Shown here: in pieces, positions 36,587 through 51,593 of the stretch | Position numbering within the stretch: the first letter of the stretch is position 1 | Layout: each line of letters opens with the position of its first letter | The notes under the pieces: model-generated | Seen by the model: the letters and a program-made list of their open reading frames with translations, nothing else | The model's database searches: none | What the model was told of the DNA's origin: nothing | NCBI GenBank assembly: GCA_903867885.1 | Contig: CAIPTD010000041.1 | Span: 1 to 64,000, forward strand | DNA: 64,000 bases | Reading direction: 5' to 3' | Source: an uncultured Ferrovum sp. | GTDB taxonomy: Bacteria; Pseudomonadota; Gammaproteobacteria; Burkholderiales; Ferrovaceae | Translations under genes and position numbers: made by a program

Positions 36587-39172
36587 ATGAAATCAGCGGT
36601 AAACCCCTCACAAGAAAAGACTTTATTGGCAGAATGCCGCAAACTTCTAAAAGAAGAGCGGCACACTCTGCACGAACGCTACCTACAGCGCCCACAACCT
36701 GAACGCATGTTGCAGGCCCAATCCAAGCTGGTAGATAAAGTTTTGCGCAAAATCTGGCTCGCACTCAATCCTCCCGAAGGCGCCGTGCTTGCTGCGGTAG
36801 GGGGATATGGTCGCGGCGAGCTTTACCCCTGTTCCGATATTGATGTCTTAATTCTTCTTGCTCAGCATGACGAGATGGGGCAAGCCTTTGCAGAACGTCT
36901 AGTGGGGCTATTGTGGGATATCGGACTGGAAATTGGCCATAGCGTGCGCACTGTCGATCAGACCTTAGAAGAAGCCACCAAAGATCTCACCGTACTCACA
37001 AACTTGGCTGAAGGCCGCGCCTTAGTTGATCCACATAAAGAATTTGAACGCTTAAAGCAGCGCTTGGTTAAGCAAACCTCGCGCAAGCAATTCATTCTTG
37101 GCAAAGTAGAAGAACAACGGCAGCGCTACCTGCGGCATAACGACACTGCATTTAATCTTGAACCCAATATCAAAGAAAGCCCCGGGGGACTTCGTGATCT
37201 GCAAACCTTGATCTGGCTAGCTTGGGGTGCAGGTATTGGTAGCGATTGGGATGCACTGGTCGCGCAAGAAATCATTAGCGACGAGGAATTACGCAGAATC
37301 AAACGCGATCAGCGGGTGCTGCAAGACTTACGCATACGACTACATCTCTTAGCAGGTCGCCGCGAAGATAGATTATTGTTTGACTATCAACATGGGCTTG
37401 CGCAGCAGTTTGGTTTCAAGGATGTAGGGACGCATCGTGCCAGTGAATTTCTGATGCAGCGTTTTTTTAGAACTGCAAAATCAGTTGAGTTGCTCAACAC
37501 TATTCTCACCAGTCAAATCCGTAATTGGCAACCTACCCCTCTTAAACAGAAGGGCATCAAACTGGATGCACATTTTGCTCGCTGGAACAGGCTGCTGGGT
37601 AACCTTAAAGAAGATGCTTTCGAGCAAGACCCTTCACTTATTTTTAAGGCATTGATTGCCTTTCAACAGCACCCAGAACTGAAAGGTTTTACTCCCACCG
37701 CGTTACGAGGTTTGTGGCGCGCAAGAAGATTGATAGACCGCCAATTCAGAGCCTCACCTCGCAATCAAGAATTGTTCATGCAGATTCTGCGCGAACCGCG
37801 TCGTGTGACAGATGTGTTGAGAAGAATGAATCGCTACGGACTGTTAGGACGCTACATCCCTGCTTTTGGTCGTATTGAAGGCCAGATGCAACATGATCTG
37901 TTTCATGTTTACACGGTGGATGAGCACATCTTGCGTGTATTAAGAAATGTTAGGCGCTTTGCCGTTGCAGAATTTGATCATGAGTTCCCCTTGTGCTCTC
38001 AACTTATGCAAGCCTTCGACCGTCCTGAGGTCTTGTACCTTGCCGCACTGTTTCACGATATCGCCAAAGGGCGAGGCGGAGATCACTCCACCTTAGGATG
38101 TGTTGATGCTCGCACATTTTGCAAGCAGCATGGGCTATCAACCGAAGACGTCAATCTCGTTGTGTGGCTCGTAGAGCAACACTTACAAATGTCTGCAACA
38201 GCCCAGAAACAAGATCTCTCTGACCCAGAGGTAGTACAAGCCTTTACGGCTAAAGTAGGCAACGAACGCTATCTCATCGCCCTGTATTTGTTGACTGTTG
38301 CCGATGTGCGCGGAACCAGCCCTAAGGTATGGAATGCTTGGAAGGGCAAATTGTTAGAGGATTTGTTCCGCGCTTCGCGCCGTCAATTACAGGGGCGTGC
38401 TGGGTCGCTGAGTGAAGTGCTAGAAATCAAGCGTCAAAAAGCCGCAAAAACCTTACTACAGTATGGACTAGACCCATCCCGCTTCTCGGTATTTTGGGAG
38501 CGTCTGGATGAAGCCTATTTTCAACGTCATGAAGTTCAAGAAATTACCTGGCATACCCGCAGTTTATGCGACCGTCACCTGATCAATAAACCCGTTGTGC
38601 GCGCAAGACTTTCTCCCCACGGAGAGGGAATTCAAGTACTGGTTTACGCAGCCGATGAGTTGGCTTTATTTGCCAGAATTTGCAGTTATTTTGAGCAGAT
38701 GGCATTCACCATCGAACTGGCCAAAATCCACACCACCCGAGACGGTTATGCCTTAGACAGTTTTCAAGTCATGCAGCGTGGTGAGGCTGAGGGGCATTAT
38801 CGTGATGTCTTAGCGTATATTGAAAAAACACTCTCAGTCGAACTGGAGAGCGCTAAAGAATTGCTCAAGCCCCGCATGGGTAGAGTATCGCGACATGCCA
38901 AACACTTTCCTATTCCAGCCAAAGCAGGATTAAGCGAGCCCGATAGAGCGGGGATCAGAGTTTTAACTTTAAGCGCAAATGATCAACCCGGATTGCTCTA
39001 TCGCGTAGCTAGAGTGCTGCTGAATCATAAGGTGGCTTTGCATGGTGCCAAAATCAGCACCTTAGGAGAGCGCGCAGAAGATAGCCTGCTGATTTCAAGT
39101 GGCGACCTGGATTCACCAGAGTCAGAACAAAGACTCAAAGACGAACTGATTTCGGCGCTCTCTGCAGCTTAA
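36587..39172 (+). CDS. glnD: Bifunctional uridylyltransferase/uridylyl-removing enzyme (PII modifying)
   Basis: An 861-residue GlnD with the four usual domains: nucleotidyltransferase (GGYGRGELYPCSDIDVLIL, about residues 66-84), the associated helical domain (LEPNIKESPGGLRDLQ), an HD domain (LFHDIAKGRGGDHS) for UMP removal, and two C-terminal ACT domains (VLVYAADELALFARI and VLTLSANDQPGLLYRVARVL). It senses glutamine and modifies PII, controlling nitrogen assimilation. This is functionally linked to a lifestyle where methylamines can be a nitrogen source. No clear ribosome binding site precedes the ATG; coupling to map is possible. Confidence 0.96.
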   Translation: MKSAVNPSQEKTLLAECRKLLKEERHTLHERYLQRPQPERMLQAQSKLVDKVLRKIWLALNPPEGAVLAAVGGYGRGELYPCSDIDVLILLAQHDEMGQAFAERLVGLLWDIGLEIGHSVRTVDQTLEEATKDLTVLTNLAEGRALVDPHKEFERLKQRLVKQTSRKQFILGKVEEQRQRYLRHNDTAFNLEPNIKESPGGLRDLQTLIWLAWGAGIGSDWDALVAQEIISDEELRRIKRDQRVLQDLRIRLHLLAGRREDRLLFDYQHGLAQQFGFKDVGTHRASEFLMQRFFRTAKSVELLNTILTSQIRNWQPTPLKQKGIKLDAHFARWNRLLGNLKEDAFEQDPSLIFKALIAFQQHPELKGFTPTALRGLWRARRLIDRQFRASPRNQELFMQILREPRRVTDVLRRMNRYGLLGRYIPAFGRIEGQMQHDLFHVYTVDEHILRVLRNVRRFAVAEFDHEFPLCSQLMQAFDRPEVLYLAALFHDIAKGRGGDHSTLGCVDARTFCKQHGLSTEDVNLVVWLVEQHLQMSATAQKQDLSDPEVVQAFTAKVGNERYLIALYLLTVADVRGTSPKVWNAWKGKLLEDLFRASRRQLQGRAGSLSEVLEIKRQKAAKTLLQYGLDPSRFSVFWERLDEAYFQRHEVQEITWHTRSLCDRHLINKPVVRARLSPHGEGIQVLVYAADELALFARICSYFEQMAFTIELAKIHTTRDGYALDSFQVMQRGEAEGHYRDVLAYIEKTLSVELESAKELLKPRMGRVSRHAKHFPIPAKAGLSEPDRAGIRVLTLSANDQPGLLYRVARVLLNHKVALHGAKISTLGERAEDSLLISSGDLDSPESEQRLKDELISALSAA

Positions 39173-39175
39173 AAA

Positions 39176-39712
39176 TCAATCGTCTTCGAGCTCGTCTCGG
39201 TCAGGAAATAAGACTGAGGTATACCCGAGTTGACGTAAATCTCGCATTCGCATGGGATACAACACCCCGATAAGATGATCGCATTCATGTTGCACAACCC
39301 GTGCATGAAAGCCTTGAACCGTGCGATCGATGGCAGTACCTTGGGGATCAAAACCGGTATAGCGAATGTGGGAATAACGGGGCACGACTCCGCGCAATCC
39401 AGGCACGGACAAACAGCCTTCCCAACCATCCTCTATTTCTTCTTTAAGTGGAGTGATCAGAGGATTGATCAGAATGGTATAGGGCACTTGATCTGCATCA
39501 GGGTAGCGCGGATTGTCTTTTACACCAAATACCACCACTTGAAGACTCACTCCAATTTGCGGAGCCGCAAGACCCGCACCATTGGCGGCGATCATGGTGT
39601 CATGCATGTCTTCCAACAGTTGAGCCAGTTCGGGCGTGTTAAATTGGATAACAGGCTCAGCTTGTTGTAACAAGACAGGATGGCCCATCCTTAAAATTTC
39701 TCTGACTGCCAT
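39176..39712 (-). CDS. def: Peptide deformylase
   Basis: A 178-residue enzyme with the three family motifs: [21 protein letters not shown] (metal Cys) and the HExxH-type [13 protein letters not shown]. It removes the formyl group from nascent proteins. It converges with glnD with only three bases between the stop codons. A slightly long C-terminal tail ([15 protein letters not shown]) is acidic. It probably ends the run hpt-mtnP-def. Confidence 0.95.
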   Translation of the reverse strand: MAVREILRMGHPVLLQQAEPVIQFNTPELAQLLEDMHDTMIAANGAGLAAPQIGVSLQVVVFGVKDNPRYPDADQVPYTILINPLITPLKEEIEDGWEGCLSVPGLRGVVPRYSHIRYTGFDPQGTAIDRTVQGFHARVVQHECDHLIGVLYPMRMRDLRQLGYTSVLFPDRDELEDD

Positions 39713-39739
39713 GGTTTTATCCCTAATTACTGAACTGAA

Positions 39740-40486
39740 CTATGCTGCTAGGCGACTGGCGCGATGCTCGATAATGCGCCGTACCTTAATCAAACCCGCA
39801 TCCAAAATGGCAACGATATCTTCCAACACGATTTGCTGTGCACTATCGCCTTTTCCTGCTGCCCAGTTAGCAACCACCGCTAACATGGCATAGGGCAACG
39901 ATAGCTCGCGGGCCAGGGAGGCTTCTGGCATCCCTGTCATCCCCACCAATGTGCCTCCATCACGCTCAATGCGTGCGATTTCTGCGGCAGATTCCAGCCT
40001 GGGGCCATTGGTCGCTGCATACACACCCCCGTCTTCCACTGACTGACCCGCAGCATCCGCTGACTCCAGCAAGGCCTCACGGGTGGCGCGATCGAAGGGC
40101 CAGGTAAAATCAATATGTACGACTGGCTGCCCCGCTCCTTCATGAAAAGTATGCCTACGCCCATGGGTGTAATCAATGATTTGATCAGGAACGATTAACT
40201 GACCGGGTCCTGCATTCGCAGAAATCCCGCCCACAGAATTCACAGCGATCACTTCTTTTACACCCAGATCTTTCAGTGCCCAGATATTAGCGCGATAGTT
40301 AATTTCATGCGGCGCCAGGGTATGGCCATTGCCATGCCGGGCGAGAAAAACAATTTCAACGCCCCCCAACTGTCCAAAGGTCGCAGGGCTTGAGGGCTCG
40401 CCATAGGGCGTGCGCAAAACTTGGCGGCGCGTAATGTGCAAGTTTTCAAGGTTTGATAATCCAGATCCACCAATAATGGCCAGCAT
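39740..40486 (-). CDS. S-methyl-5'-thioinosine/adenosine phosphorylase
   Basis: A 248-residue purine nucleoside phosphorylase-family enzyme (LAIIGGSGLSNLENL, FLARHGNGHTLAPHEINYRAN, VNSVGGISANAGPGQLIVPDQIIDYTHGR, TLVGMTGMPEASLARELSLPYA). The HGN and TGMPEA signatures place it with the 5'-methylthio-nucleoside phosphorylases. The exact substrate (methylthioinosine or methylthioadenosine) cannot be settled by eye. Together with the adjacent hypoxanthine phosphoribosyltransferase it fits salvage of methylthioinosine to hypoxanthine and IMP. Confidence 0.88.
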   Translation of the reverse strand: MLAIIGGSGLSNLENLHITRRQVLRTPYGEPSSPATFGQLGGVEIVFLARHGNGHTLAPHEINYRANIWALKDLGVKEVIAVNSVGGISANAGPGQLIVPDQIIDYTHGRRHTFHEGAGQPVVHIDFTWPFDRATREALLESADAAGQSVEDGGVYAATNGPRLESAAEIARIERDGGTLVGMTGMPEASLARELSLPYAMLAVVANWAAGKGDSAQQIVLEDIVAILDAGLIKVRRIIEHRASRLAA

Positions 40487-40523
40487 GCAAAGACTCCAGG
40501 AAACAACTCAATCAAAAAAGGAC

Positions 40524-41093
40524 TTAGGCGGTTGGTGCGTCATCATTTAACGCGTAAATATCAGGCAGGTTTCGCCACAAACCATAGGCATCCATGCCAC
40601 ATCCAAATACATAGCGATCAGGCAATGGCAAGCCAATGTAATCAGCTGTGATGGGCTTGGGCCGACCATGCTCTTTATCAGTGAGCACCGCAGTGAGCAC
40701 TGTATGCGCCCCATCTTGCAACATTACCTGACGAATCACAGCCAGGGTTTCGCCTTCATCCAATATATCGTCGAGCAATAAAACAACACGACCTTGAACT
40801 GAAGTCTTGGGTTTAAGAGACCAGCGCATCTCCCCCCCTCCCGTTGTATCGCCATATCGGGATGCTTTCAGCACATCGAATTCCAAAGGAAAGTGTAACA
40901 AAGGCAATAGGTATCCTGTGAATACAACTGCCCCGCCCATCACAGATAATACCAACGGGAAGCGATCAGCAAGATCGCGCGAAATCTCAGAGGCCATGCG
41001 CTCAACCGCTGCATGTACTTGTCCTGCGGTGACAATGCGCTCAGCATGATTTAATAGTTTCTGTGCAAATTCAGCCCGCTCTAAAATGCTCAT
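40524..41093 (-). CDS. hpt: Hypoxanthine-guanine phosphoribosyltransferase
   Basis: A 189-residue type I phosphoribosyltransferase. The PRPP-binding loop is VVLLLDDILDEGETL (about residues 108-122), and the N-terminal substrate loop is VMGGAVVFTGYLLP. It converts hypoxanthine or guanine to IMP or GMP. It is encoded next to the methylthionucleoside phosphorylase, whose product is a purine base, which suggests a small salvage unit. It lies three bases after galU. Confidence 0.93.
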   Translation of the reverse strand: MSILERAEFAQKLLNHAERIVTAGQVHAAVERMASEISRDLADRFPLVLSVMGGAVVFTGYLLPLLHFPLEFDVLKASRYGDTTGGGEMRWSLKPKTSVQGRVVLLLDDILDEGETLAVIRQVMLQDGAHTVLTAVLTDKEHGRPKPITADYIGLPLPDRYVFGCGMDAYGLWRNLPDIYALNDDAPTA

Positions 41094-41096
41094 GAA

Positions 41097-41996
41097 TTAA
41101 GCACCGTTCTGAATGAATTGATTCAAGTATGCTTGGAATTCAGCTCCCACTTCAGGGTGCTTCACCCCGAGCGCCAAGGTGGCCTTGAGCAAGCCTATCT
41201 TGCTACCGCAGTCGTAACGCGTGCCCTCAAATTCCCAAGCCAGAACCGGCTCCTCACGCATCATCGCGGCAATCCCATCAGTGAGCTGAATCTCGCCGCC
41301 TTTCCCTGGCTGGAGTGCCTCAAGGTGCCGAAAAATAGAAGGCGACAGGATATACCGCCCCACTACACCCAAGTCAGAAGGCGCATCTTCGGGTTTGGGT
41401 TTTTCGACAATGCCAGTGACGCGATGGGTGCGGGGTCCCATCTCTTCGCTAGCGATCATTCCGTATTGCGGACTCTGTGATCGGGGCACTTTTTGCACAC
41501 CCAATACAGAGGCATAACTGCGCTGATATAGCGCTGCCATCTGTCCCAAGACAGGATGTTCGGCATCAATAAGATCATCTGCAAGCAGAACGGCAAAGGG
41601 TTCTTGCCCTACCAACTGGCGCGCACACAAGACGGCATGCCCCAAACCTAAAGCCTGAGCTTGGCGAATATAAACACAGTTCACATTTGCGGGTAGCAGA
41701 GATCGAACTTGCTGCAAGAGTTCATCTTTACCGCGCGAAGCCAACTCTGCCTCCAGCTCATAGGCTTTATCAAAATGATCCTCAATGGCCCGCTTTCCGC
41801 GTCCCGTCACAAAGATAAGTTCTGTAATGCCGGCTTCAATCGCCTCTTCAACAGCGTACTGAATAAGCGGTTTATCAACTACTGGTAGCATTTCTTTCGG
41901 ACTAGCCTTGGTAGCAGGCAAGAATCGAGTCCCCATACCAGCAACAGGGAAAACAGCTTTAGTGACTTTAAGCATCGTGTTGTTCTTTGTGTTCAT
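41097..41996 (-). CDS. galU: UTP-glucose-1-phosphate uridylyltransferase
   Basis: A 299-residue nucleotidyltransferase: [31 protein letters not shown] at the N-terminus is the GalU nucleotide-binding signature, with [11 protein letters not shown] and [10 protein letters not shown] further on. It makes UDP-glucose for surface polysaccharides. ATG 41996 is used; a second ATG eight codons in is possible. The ligA stop lies 16 bases upstream. Confidence 0.95.
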   Translation of the reverse strand: MNTKNNTMLKVTKAVFPVAGMGTRFLPATKASPKEMLPVVDKPLIQYAVEEAIEAGITELIFVTGRGKRAIEDHFDKAYELEAELASRGKDELLQQVRSLLPANVNCVYIRQAQALGLGHAVLCARQLVGQEPFAVLLADDLIDAEHPVLGQMAALYQRSYASVLGVQKVPRSQSPQYGMIASEEMGPRTHRVTGIVEKPKPEDAPSDLGVVGRYILSPSIFRHLEALQPGKGGEIQLTDGIAAMMREEPVLAWEFEGTRYDCGSKIGLLKATLALGVKHPEVGAEFQAYLNQFIQNGA

Positions 41997-42012
41997 TAAA
42001 AATTCTCTTTTT

Positions 42013-45426
<3,414 letters not shown>

Positions 45427-45430
<4 letters not shown>

Positions 45431-48400
45431 GCGCTCTTACTCTCCTCGCGGGTGTCATCACCCATCATACGAACGGCTTCTTCCAGATCCACCGCAACCA
45501 TGCGTGATACCCCCGATTCTGCCATGGTAATTCCAACCAAGTGCTGCGCCATCTCCATTGCAATGCGGTTATGCGAAATAAACAGGAACTGCGTGGTCTC
45601 TGCCATCTTTTTAACCAGCCGAGCATAGCGCTCGGTATTTGCGTCATCGAGTGGCGCATCCACCTCATCTAGCAAACAGAAAGGGGCAGGATTGAGCTGG
45701 AACAGTGAGAATACCAGTGCCAGTGCCGAAAGCGCTTTCTCACCGCCGGAAAGCAAATGAATAGAGCTGGTTTTTTTACCGGGTGGCTGGGCAATGACAA
45801 GCACCCCTGCATCCAGAATTTCTTCACCGGTCAGTTCAATCCTCGCCTGCCCTCCACCGAATAAGGTGGGGAATAATTCGCTGAAACTGGCATTGACACG
45901 ATCAAAAGTATTGCGCAAGAGTTCGCGTGTTTCTCGATCAATCTTACGCATCGCGCTTTCAAGTGTCTCGGTGGCTTCTTTTAAATCGGCGACTTGGGCA
46001 TCGAGGAAATTCTTTCGCTCTTGCGAAGTTTCAAGTTCTGCAAGAGCGGCAAGATTAACGGGCCCGAGTGCAGTCATTGATTTTTCGAGTTGAGAAATTT
46101 CAGTTGCCAATCCTGTGGTCTTGCCGCGCGCTTCAAGTTGTTCTTTTAGCTTAAGCTCATCGGCTTCGCGGTCCAACAAGGCTTGTGCTGCAGTCTCAAA
46201 ATGTATGCGCGCTTCTTGCTCTTTCAATCGCAAATCTTGCATGCGATCCCGCAAAGGGATCAGCGTCTGTTCAGCACCGGCTCTGGTTTTGTCATGCTCA
46301 TGTACGGCCGCAGCCAGACCATCAGATTCTGCACGCGCAGCCAGCAAAACCGCTTCTCGCTCAGAACGTAATAGCAATAAGCCTTGTAGCTTATCTTCTA
46401 GTTCAGCCGGATTAATAGCCTGAATCTCTTGATATAACGAGAGCTGTTGGGGATCACGCTGTTGCAAGCGCTGTTCTATTTGCTGTCGTGACTGGCGTGA
46501 ATTACTCAAACGCTCTTGTGCTGTTCTTTCCAAAAACGAGGCTTCTTGTTGGGCCTTCTCATCTGACTGCACGGCCAAACGCACCATCTCGAGGGCTTGG
46601 CTTGCTTCCCGCCATGCGATTTCTCGGGCTTGCAATGCACGTTGCTGATCCTGAATAGACTGTTCAAGTTGCTGCAGTTGCTCTGTTTGTTCTAAACGAC
46701 GCTGATGTTCTGCTTTCTGAGCGCTTTGAATTTCTTCGAGATCTCTATCGAGTTCACGCTTACGTTGCTGATAGCGATCTGCAAGCCCATTTAATCGTGT
46801 GCGCTCCACTTCAAATTGATGCTGTTGATTTCGGATAGCACTCAAAGAAGCTTGAGCTGCTTCCAACTGATTTCGTAAAGATCTTGCACTGTTTTCTAAG
46901 TCAACCAAATGCTGACGACTGGCCTTGGCGATTTCTTCAAGAGGGCCCTGACGCATTTCGCAATCTTCAATTTCACGCGCGCGTGCGAGCGCTCCATGCA
47001 CTTCGGTTCGGGGTGAAAAAAAACGTAATAGCGTTGTAGTGAGGGCATGACCAGATTGGGTCACCATCACCTGTCCCGGAACCAAGCAGGAACGCCCCGC
47101 CATTGCAGCATCCAGATCGGGGACACAAATGGCATCTCGCATCCACTGATCCAGAACCGCATTGAGTTGTGGATTGAGCGCCCTCACTTTCGTACGTAAA
47201 GTAGGCCCGATCTCAGAAGCGTTCGATGCGCTTGGGGCTTGTACCTGACTGACCGCATCACCTGAATAAAAGCTTTGCCCACCAGCAGCAGGTTCGTCAC
47301 CCCAAACCCTTGCTTGATCTAAGCGCGCAAGTTCTACGGAGTTTAAACGCGCACCTAAGACGGCTTCTACCGCATCTTCCCAGCCGGCATCTACGCTGAT
47401 CCCTTGCCAAAAACGCGGGGCATCCATCAATCCTTGGCGCGACAAGAATGCCTGCGCATCACCGCGTTGAATGGCACGCGCTTGTAAAGCGGCTAGCGCT
47501 TCCATCTCAGCCACACAGCGTCGCAAAGCCCCTTCAGCATCTGTCACTTCAGCTCTAGCTGAAACAAGCTGAGCCTCAATGTGCTTGAGCGCAGAGCGGC
47601 GATGATCCACCTGACAATCCAAGATGTTGCCTTGGATTTCAGTATCCCTAACCAATACCGTTAAATGGCTTAACTTGCCAAGATCCGGCGCTTGTAAATT
47701 GCTACTCTCTTGCAGCGCCCGCGCAGCGCGTTCCTGCAATTGCTGGATCATGCGCTCGCTGTTGCGCAACTCACTTCGTGCTACCCCGGCACCTTGTTCT
47801 ATCCGGGCCAATTCTGCGCGAAGCGCGTTTAATTCTGTTTGCAAATCCTGACTACGACGCTCTGCAGGGGGCAGCGCTTCCTGATCCATCATCAGCCGCG
47901 CGCGCACATCTTGAACGCGCTGCGTAGCATCGGCTAGCGCTGTAATCAGCGAACGTTCACGGTCTTCTTCCTGGTTCAGGCTTTGCTTATCCTGCTCTAC
48001 TTCTTGCTGGATCTGACTGCGTTGTGCCTCCAGTCGTGCACGTGTTGAGCGCATATTTTCCAAACGCTGGCGCAATTGACCCAATTCTGAGTCAACTTCA
48101 TACATGCGCCCCGCATGATGTTGCATGGCGTCGTTAGAAACTTGCTGAGCTTGGCGAGACTGTTCGGTGAGTCGCTCGGCCTCGCGAAGTTGGGCTGTGA
48201 CGCCCTCGATGTCTGTCTGATTGCGTTCAATATCCAGTTGAGCCCGCTGACGCGACGCTTCGGCTTCAGTGCGCTTTACGAGGAGCTGCAAGTCTTGCAG
48301 CAAAGTACTGTGTTGGCGTAACGCATTAAACTGTGCGGCCACTTCCGCTTGGCTTTGTAGGGTTTGAATGCGATTTTCGAGTTCTTTTTGCACATCCTCT

Positions 48401-48981
48401 GTGCGGGCCAAATGTTGACGGCTATCCGCCAAGCGCGATTCTGTTTCACGCCTTCTTTCACGGTATTTTGAGATCCCTGCAGCTTCTTCCAGAAAAACGC
48501 GAATTTCTTCGGGCTTGGATTCGATGATCCGCGAGATCATTCCTTGTTCAACAATGGCATAGGCTCTGGGCCCTAGGCCTGTCCCTAGGAAAATATCCTG
48601 CACATCGCGACGGCGCACATGCAGATTATTAATGAAGTACTGAGAATCTCCGTCCCGCGTGAGAACCCTGCGCACCGAGAGCTCAGCGTATTGGCTCCAT
48701 TGCCCAGGGGCGCGCCCTTCAGCGTTATCAAACAACAGCTCTACACTGGCTCGGCCTTGAGGCTTTCTTGTGGTTGTTCCACCAAAGATCACGTCCTGCA
48801 TGGTTTCACCGCGCAGATGCTTGGCCGATGATTCGCCCAGCACCCAGCGAACGGCATCAATCACATTGGATTTACCGCAACCGTTCGGACCCACGACACC
48901 AACCAAACGGCCGGCAACCGGGATCACCGTTGGCTCTGCGAAGGACTTAAAACCAGCAAGTTTGATGGACTTTAGATGCAA
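45427..48981 (-). CDS. smc: Chromosome segregation protein SMC
   Basis: An 1184-residue SMC: N-terminal Walker A (GVVGPNGCGKSNVIDAVRWVLGE), two long coiled coils (about 170-500 and 660-1010), a hinge (about 510-650, RFWQGISVDAGWEDAVEAVLG) and the C-terminal ABC part with the signature HLLSGGEKALSALALVF and Walker B FCLLDEVDAPLDDANTERYA. It compacts and segregates the chromosome, together with ScpA and ScpB, both encoded at 56.2-57.8 kb. The opposite strand contains long open frames that are coding shadows of the coiled coils. It diverges from queF with a 58-base gap. Confidence 0.97.
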
Positions 48982-49039
48982 TTTAACCAGCTAAGACTAG
49001 AATAGTAGGATTTTACCCGATTCTTAGGACGCCTTCCCA

Positions 49040-49498
49040 ATGAGTACACGTAAGCCTGCCCCTGTTAAAGCAAAACCAAGCAAAAAGCTAGACACCTTTC
49101 CGAGCCCAAGTCCAGAAAGGGATTTTGTGATTCATATGGAAATGCCGGAGTTCACCTGCCTGTGCCCCCTAACAGGACAACCCGACTTTGCTCACTTCAC
49201 ACTGGATTACATTCCCAACAAGAAATGTGTAGAACTCAAGAGCTTAAAAATGTACATGTGGTCCTATAGAGACGAAGGCGCGTTTCATGAAGCCGTGACG
49301 AACCGAATTCTAGATGATCTCGTAGCAGCAACCGCTCCTCGCTATATGCGCTTAACAGCACGTTGGTATGTGCGTGGCGGAATTTTCACCAACGTAGTCG
49401 TAGATCACCGCGCTAAAGGATGGAATCCTGCACCTGTTGTTGATCTCCCTGCTTTTCCCTCAGAATCTCCTATTCGAGCCCACGCCTCCTCGCTATGA
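49040..49498 (+). CDS. queF: NADPH-dependent 7-cyano-7-deazaguanine reductase
   Basis: A 152-residue type I QueF: the catalytic Cys in [23 protein letters not shown], followed by [28 protein letters not shown], the family core. It reduces preQ0 to preQ1 in queuosine biosynthesis. The N-terminal 30 residues are Lys/Pro-rich and probably disordered. The stop overlaps the dapC start in ATGA. Length is normal for the single-domain type. Confidence 0.95.
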   Translation: MSTRKPAPVKAKPSKKLDTFPSPSPERDFVIHMEMPEFTCLCPLTGQPDFAHFTLDYIPNKKCVELKSLKMYMWSYRDEGAFHEAVTNRILDDLVAATAPRYMRLTARWYVRGGIFTNVVVDHRAKGWNPAPVVDLPAFPSESPIRAHASSL

Positions 49499-50691
49499 AC
49501 CCGCGTCTTGATCTATTGCAACCCTATCCCTTTGAGCGCCTTCGTGCTCTTTTAAAGGTTTGCCAAGCCCCCTCCAATCTGAAAGGGATCCAACTATCCA
49601 TTGGTGAACCGCGTCATGCCGCTCCCGGATTTGTGCGTCAAGCACTATGCGATCACCTTGATGGGCTTTCCAATTATCCGGCTACCATCGGACGCGAGGA
49701 TCTGAGGCAAACAATCAGTCAATGGCTAGAATCGCGCTTTCGTTTGTCAGGCTTAGATGCCGCTACACAGGTCATCCCTACTTTAGGAAGCCGAGAAGCA
49801 TTATTTTCTTTGGCCCAATCCGTATTAAACCCCGAAGAACAAGACGCACTGGTTCTGTGCCCTAATCCCTTCTATCAAATCTATGAAGGCGCTGCATTGC
49901 TGGCAGGTGCCAAGCCTTGGTTTATCAATGCAGATCCCCAACAAGGCTATACCCTTCCATGGCAAACCATCCCCAATGCGATTTGGGAGCGGGTGCGTAT
50001 GGTGTATACCTGCTCGCCTGGCAACCCCACCGGCGTGGTGATGACGCTTGAAGAATGGCGCTATTTGTTTCAGCAATCGGACCGTTATGGATTTGTGATT
50101 GCAGCAGATGAGTGCTACAGCGAAATTTACAGCGATGCAGCGCAGCCTCCTTTGGGGGCACTAGAAGCAGCCCACCGCCTAGGCCGCCGTGACTTTAAGA
50201 ATCTAGTCATACTCGGGAGCTTATCCAAACGCTCTAATCTTCCCGGTCTGCGCTCAGGTTACGCTGCAGGCGACGTCGACATCATGCGCCGCTTTACCTT
50301 GTACAGAACCTATCACGGCAGCGCCATGAGTCCCTCAGTGCAGATGGCGAGCATGGCTGCTTGGCAAGATGAGATTCATGTCATTGAGAATAGGCGGCAA
50401 TACCGCGAGAAATTCATTGCTTTTCGCGATATTCTTGCAGATGTTTTACCCTTGGAAATGCCTGCTGCAGGCTTTTACTACTGGGCCAAAACACCCATCG
50501 ATGACCAAGCTTTTGTACAAAAACTATTCTCTGAACAGCATGTAACCCTACTCCCAGGGAGTCTGCTTGCCCGAGAGGCGCATGGAACCAATCCTGGCTT
50601 GAATCATGTTCGGATTGCCCTTGTGGGTTCAATAGAAGAAACCTGCGAAGCAGCAGCAAGAATCAAAACCTGCTTACTCAGTCTCAAATAA
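49495..50691 (+). CDS. dapC: Succinyldiaminopimelate transaminase
   Basis: A 398-residue class I/II aminotransferase: [14 protein letters not shown] at the N-terminus, [30 protein letters not shown], and the PLP lysine in [21 protein letters not shown]. Placement directly before dapD points to the succinylated branch of lysine/meso-diaminopimelate synthesis. It is coupled to queF by a four-base overlap. An ordinary aspartate-type aminotransferase is the alternative, made less likely by the context. Confidence 0.9.
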   Translation: MNPRLDLLQPYPFERLRALLKVCQAPSNLKGIQLSIGEPRHAAPGFVRQALCDHLDGLSNYPATIGREDLRQTISQWLESRFRLSGLDAATQVIPTLGSREALFSLAQSVLNPEEQDALVLCPNPFYQIYEGAALLAGAKPWFINADPQQGYTLPWQTIPNAIWERVRMVYTCSPGNPTGVVMTLEEWRYLFQQSDRYGFVIAADECYSEIYSDAAQPPLGALEAAHRLGRRDFKNLVILGSLSKRSNLPGLRSGYAAGDVDIMRRFTLYRTYHGSAMSPSVQMASMAAWQDEIHVIENRRQYREKFIAFRDILADVLPLEMPAAGFYYWAKTPIDDQAFVQKLFSEQHVTLLPGSLLAREAHGTNPGLNHVRIALVGSIEETCEAAARIKTCLLSLK

Positions 50692-50751
50692 AAATGTAAT
50701 TCACAATTTTAATCACTACCCACTGACCGCTTTTAAAGAGGAATACAAGCC

Positions 50752-51573
50752 ATGCAGAACCTTCAAAATACCATCGATGAAGCATTTGAACACCGCCAAG
50801 ATTTTTCACCTTTAAATGCCCCCAAAGATTTATTAGAGGCTGTTGAAACAGTGATCGCGGGCTTAGATGCGGGCACCCTGAGAGTTGCCGAAAAAACCAA
50901 TGGCGAATGGCATACCCACCAGTGGATTAAAAAAGCGGTATTGCTGTCGTTCCGTCTGCGCGATAACGGCTTGATGGAAGGGGGCGAAACCCGCTATTGG
51001 GACAAAGTTGAGAGTAAATTTGCGCGGTACAGCCCTGAAGATTTCAAAGCAGGTGGGTTCCGCGTTGTTCCTCCTGCAGCGGCACGTCGTGGCGCTTTTA
51101 TTGCCCGCAATGCAGTGCTGATGCCTTCTTACGTCAATATTGGCGCCTATGTAGATGAAGGGACCATGGTGGATACGTGGGCTACAGTGGGTTCCTGTGC
51201 GCAAATTGGTAAGAACGTACACTTATCAGGTGGAGTGGGGATTGGCGGGGTGTTAGAACCTGTTCAAGCCAACCCTACCATAATTGAAGATAATTGCTTT
51301 ATTGGCGCCCGCTCTGAAGTGGTAGAAGGCGTCATTGTGGGTGAAGGCTCAGTGATTTCAATGGGTGTGTATATCGGTGTGAGCACCAAGATTTATGATC
51401 GCGAAACGGGCTCGGTCACCTATGGCCATATTCCTCCTGGTTCGGTGGTGGTGTCGGGTAACTTACCGGCAGCGGATGGCAGCCATAGTCTGTACTGCGC
51501 CGTCATCGTTAAAAAAGTAGATGCAAAGACCCGCGCCAAAACAAGCATCAATGAATTGTTACGCGGTGACTAA
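50752..51573 (+). CDS. dapD: Tetrahydrodipicolinate N-succinyltransferase
   Basis: A 273-residue left-handed beta-helix transferase with hexapeptide repeats in the middle ([35 protein letters not shown], then [49 protein letters not shown]). It succinylates tetrahydrodipicolinate in lysine and peptidoglycan precursor synthesis. AGAGG precedes the ATG. The normal partner dapE follows after an intervening gene on the other strand. Confidence 0.96.
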   Translation: MQNLQNTIDEAFEHRQDFSPLNAPKDLLEAVETVIAGLDAGTLRVAEKTNGEWHTHQWIKKAVLLSFRLRDNGLMEGGETRYWDKVESKFARYSPEDFKAGGFRVVPPAAARRGAFIARNAVLMPSYVNIGAYVDEGTMVDTWATVGSCAQIGKNVHLSGGVGIGGVLEPVQANPTIIEDNCFIGARSEVVEGVIVGEGSVISMGVYIGVSTKIYDRETGSVTYGHIPPGSVVVSGNLPAADGSHSLYCAVIVKKVDAKTRAKTSINELLRGD

Positions 51574-51593
51574 ACTGCTTTCAAGCGCTGCGC

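Noticed and set aside
46115-46423. Open frames on the plus strand inside smc
   Set aside because: They are antisense to the coiled-coil part of smc, with Ser/Cys-rich translations and no signals.
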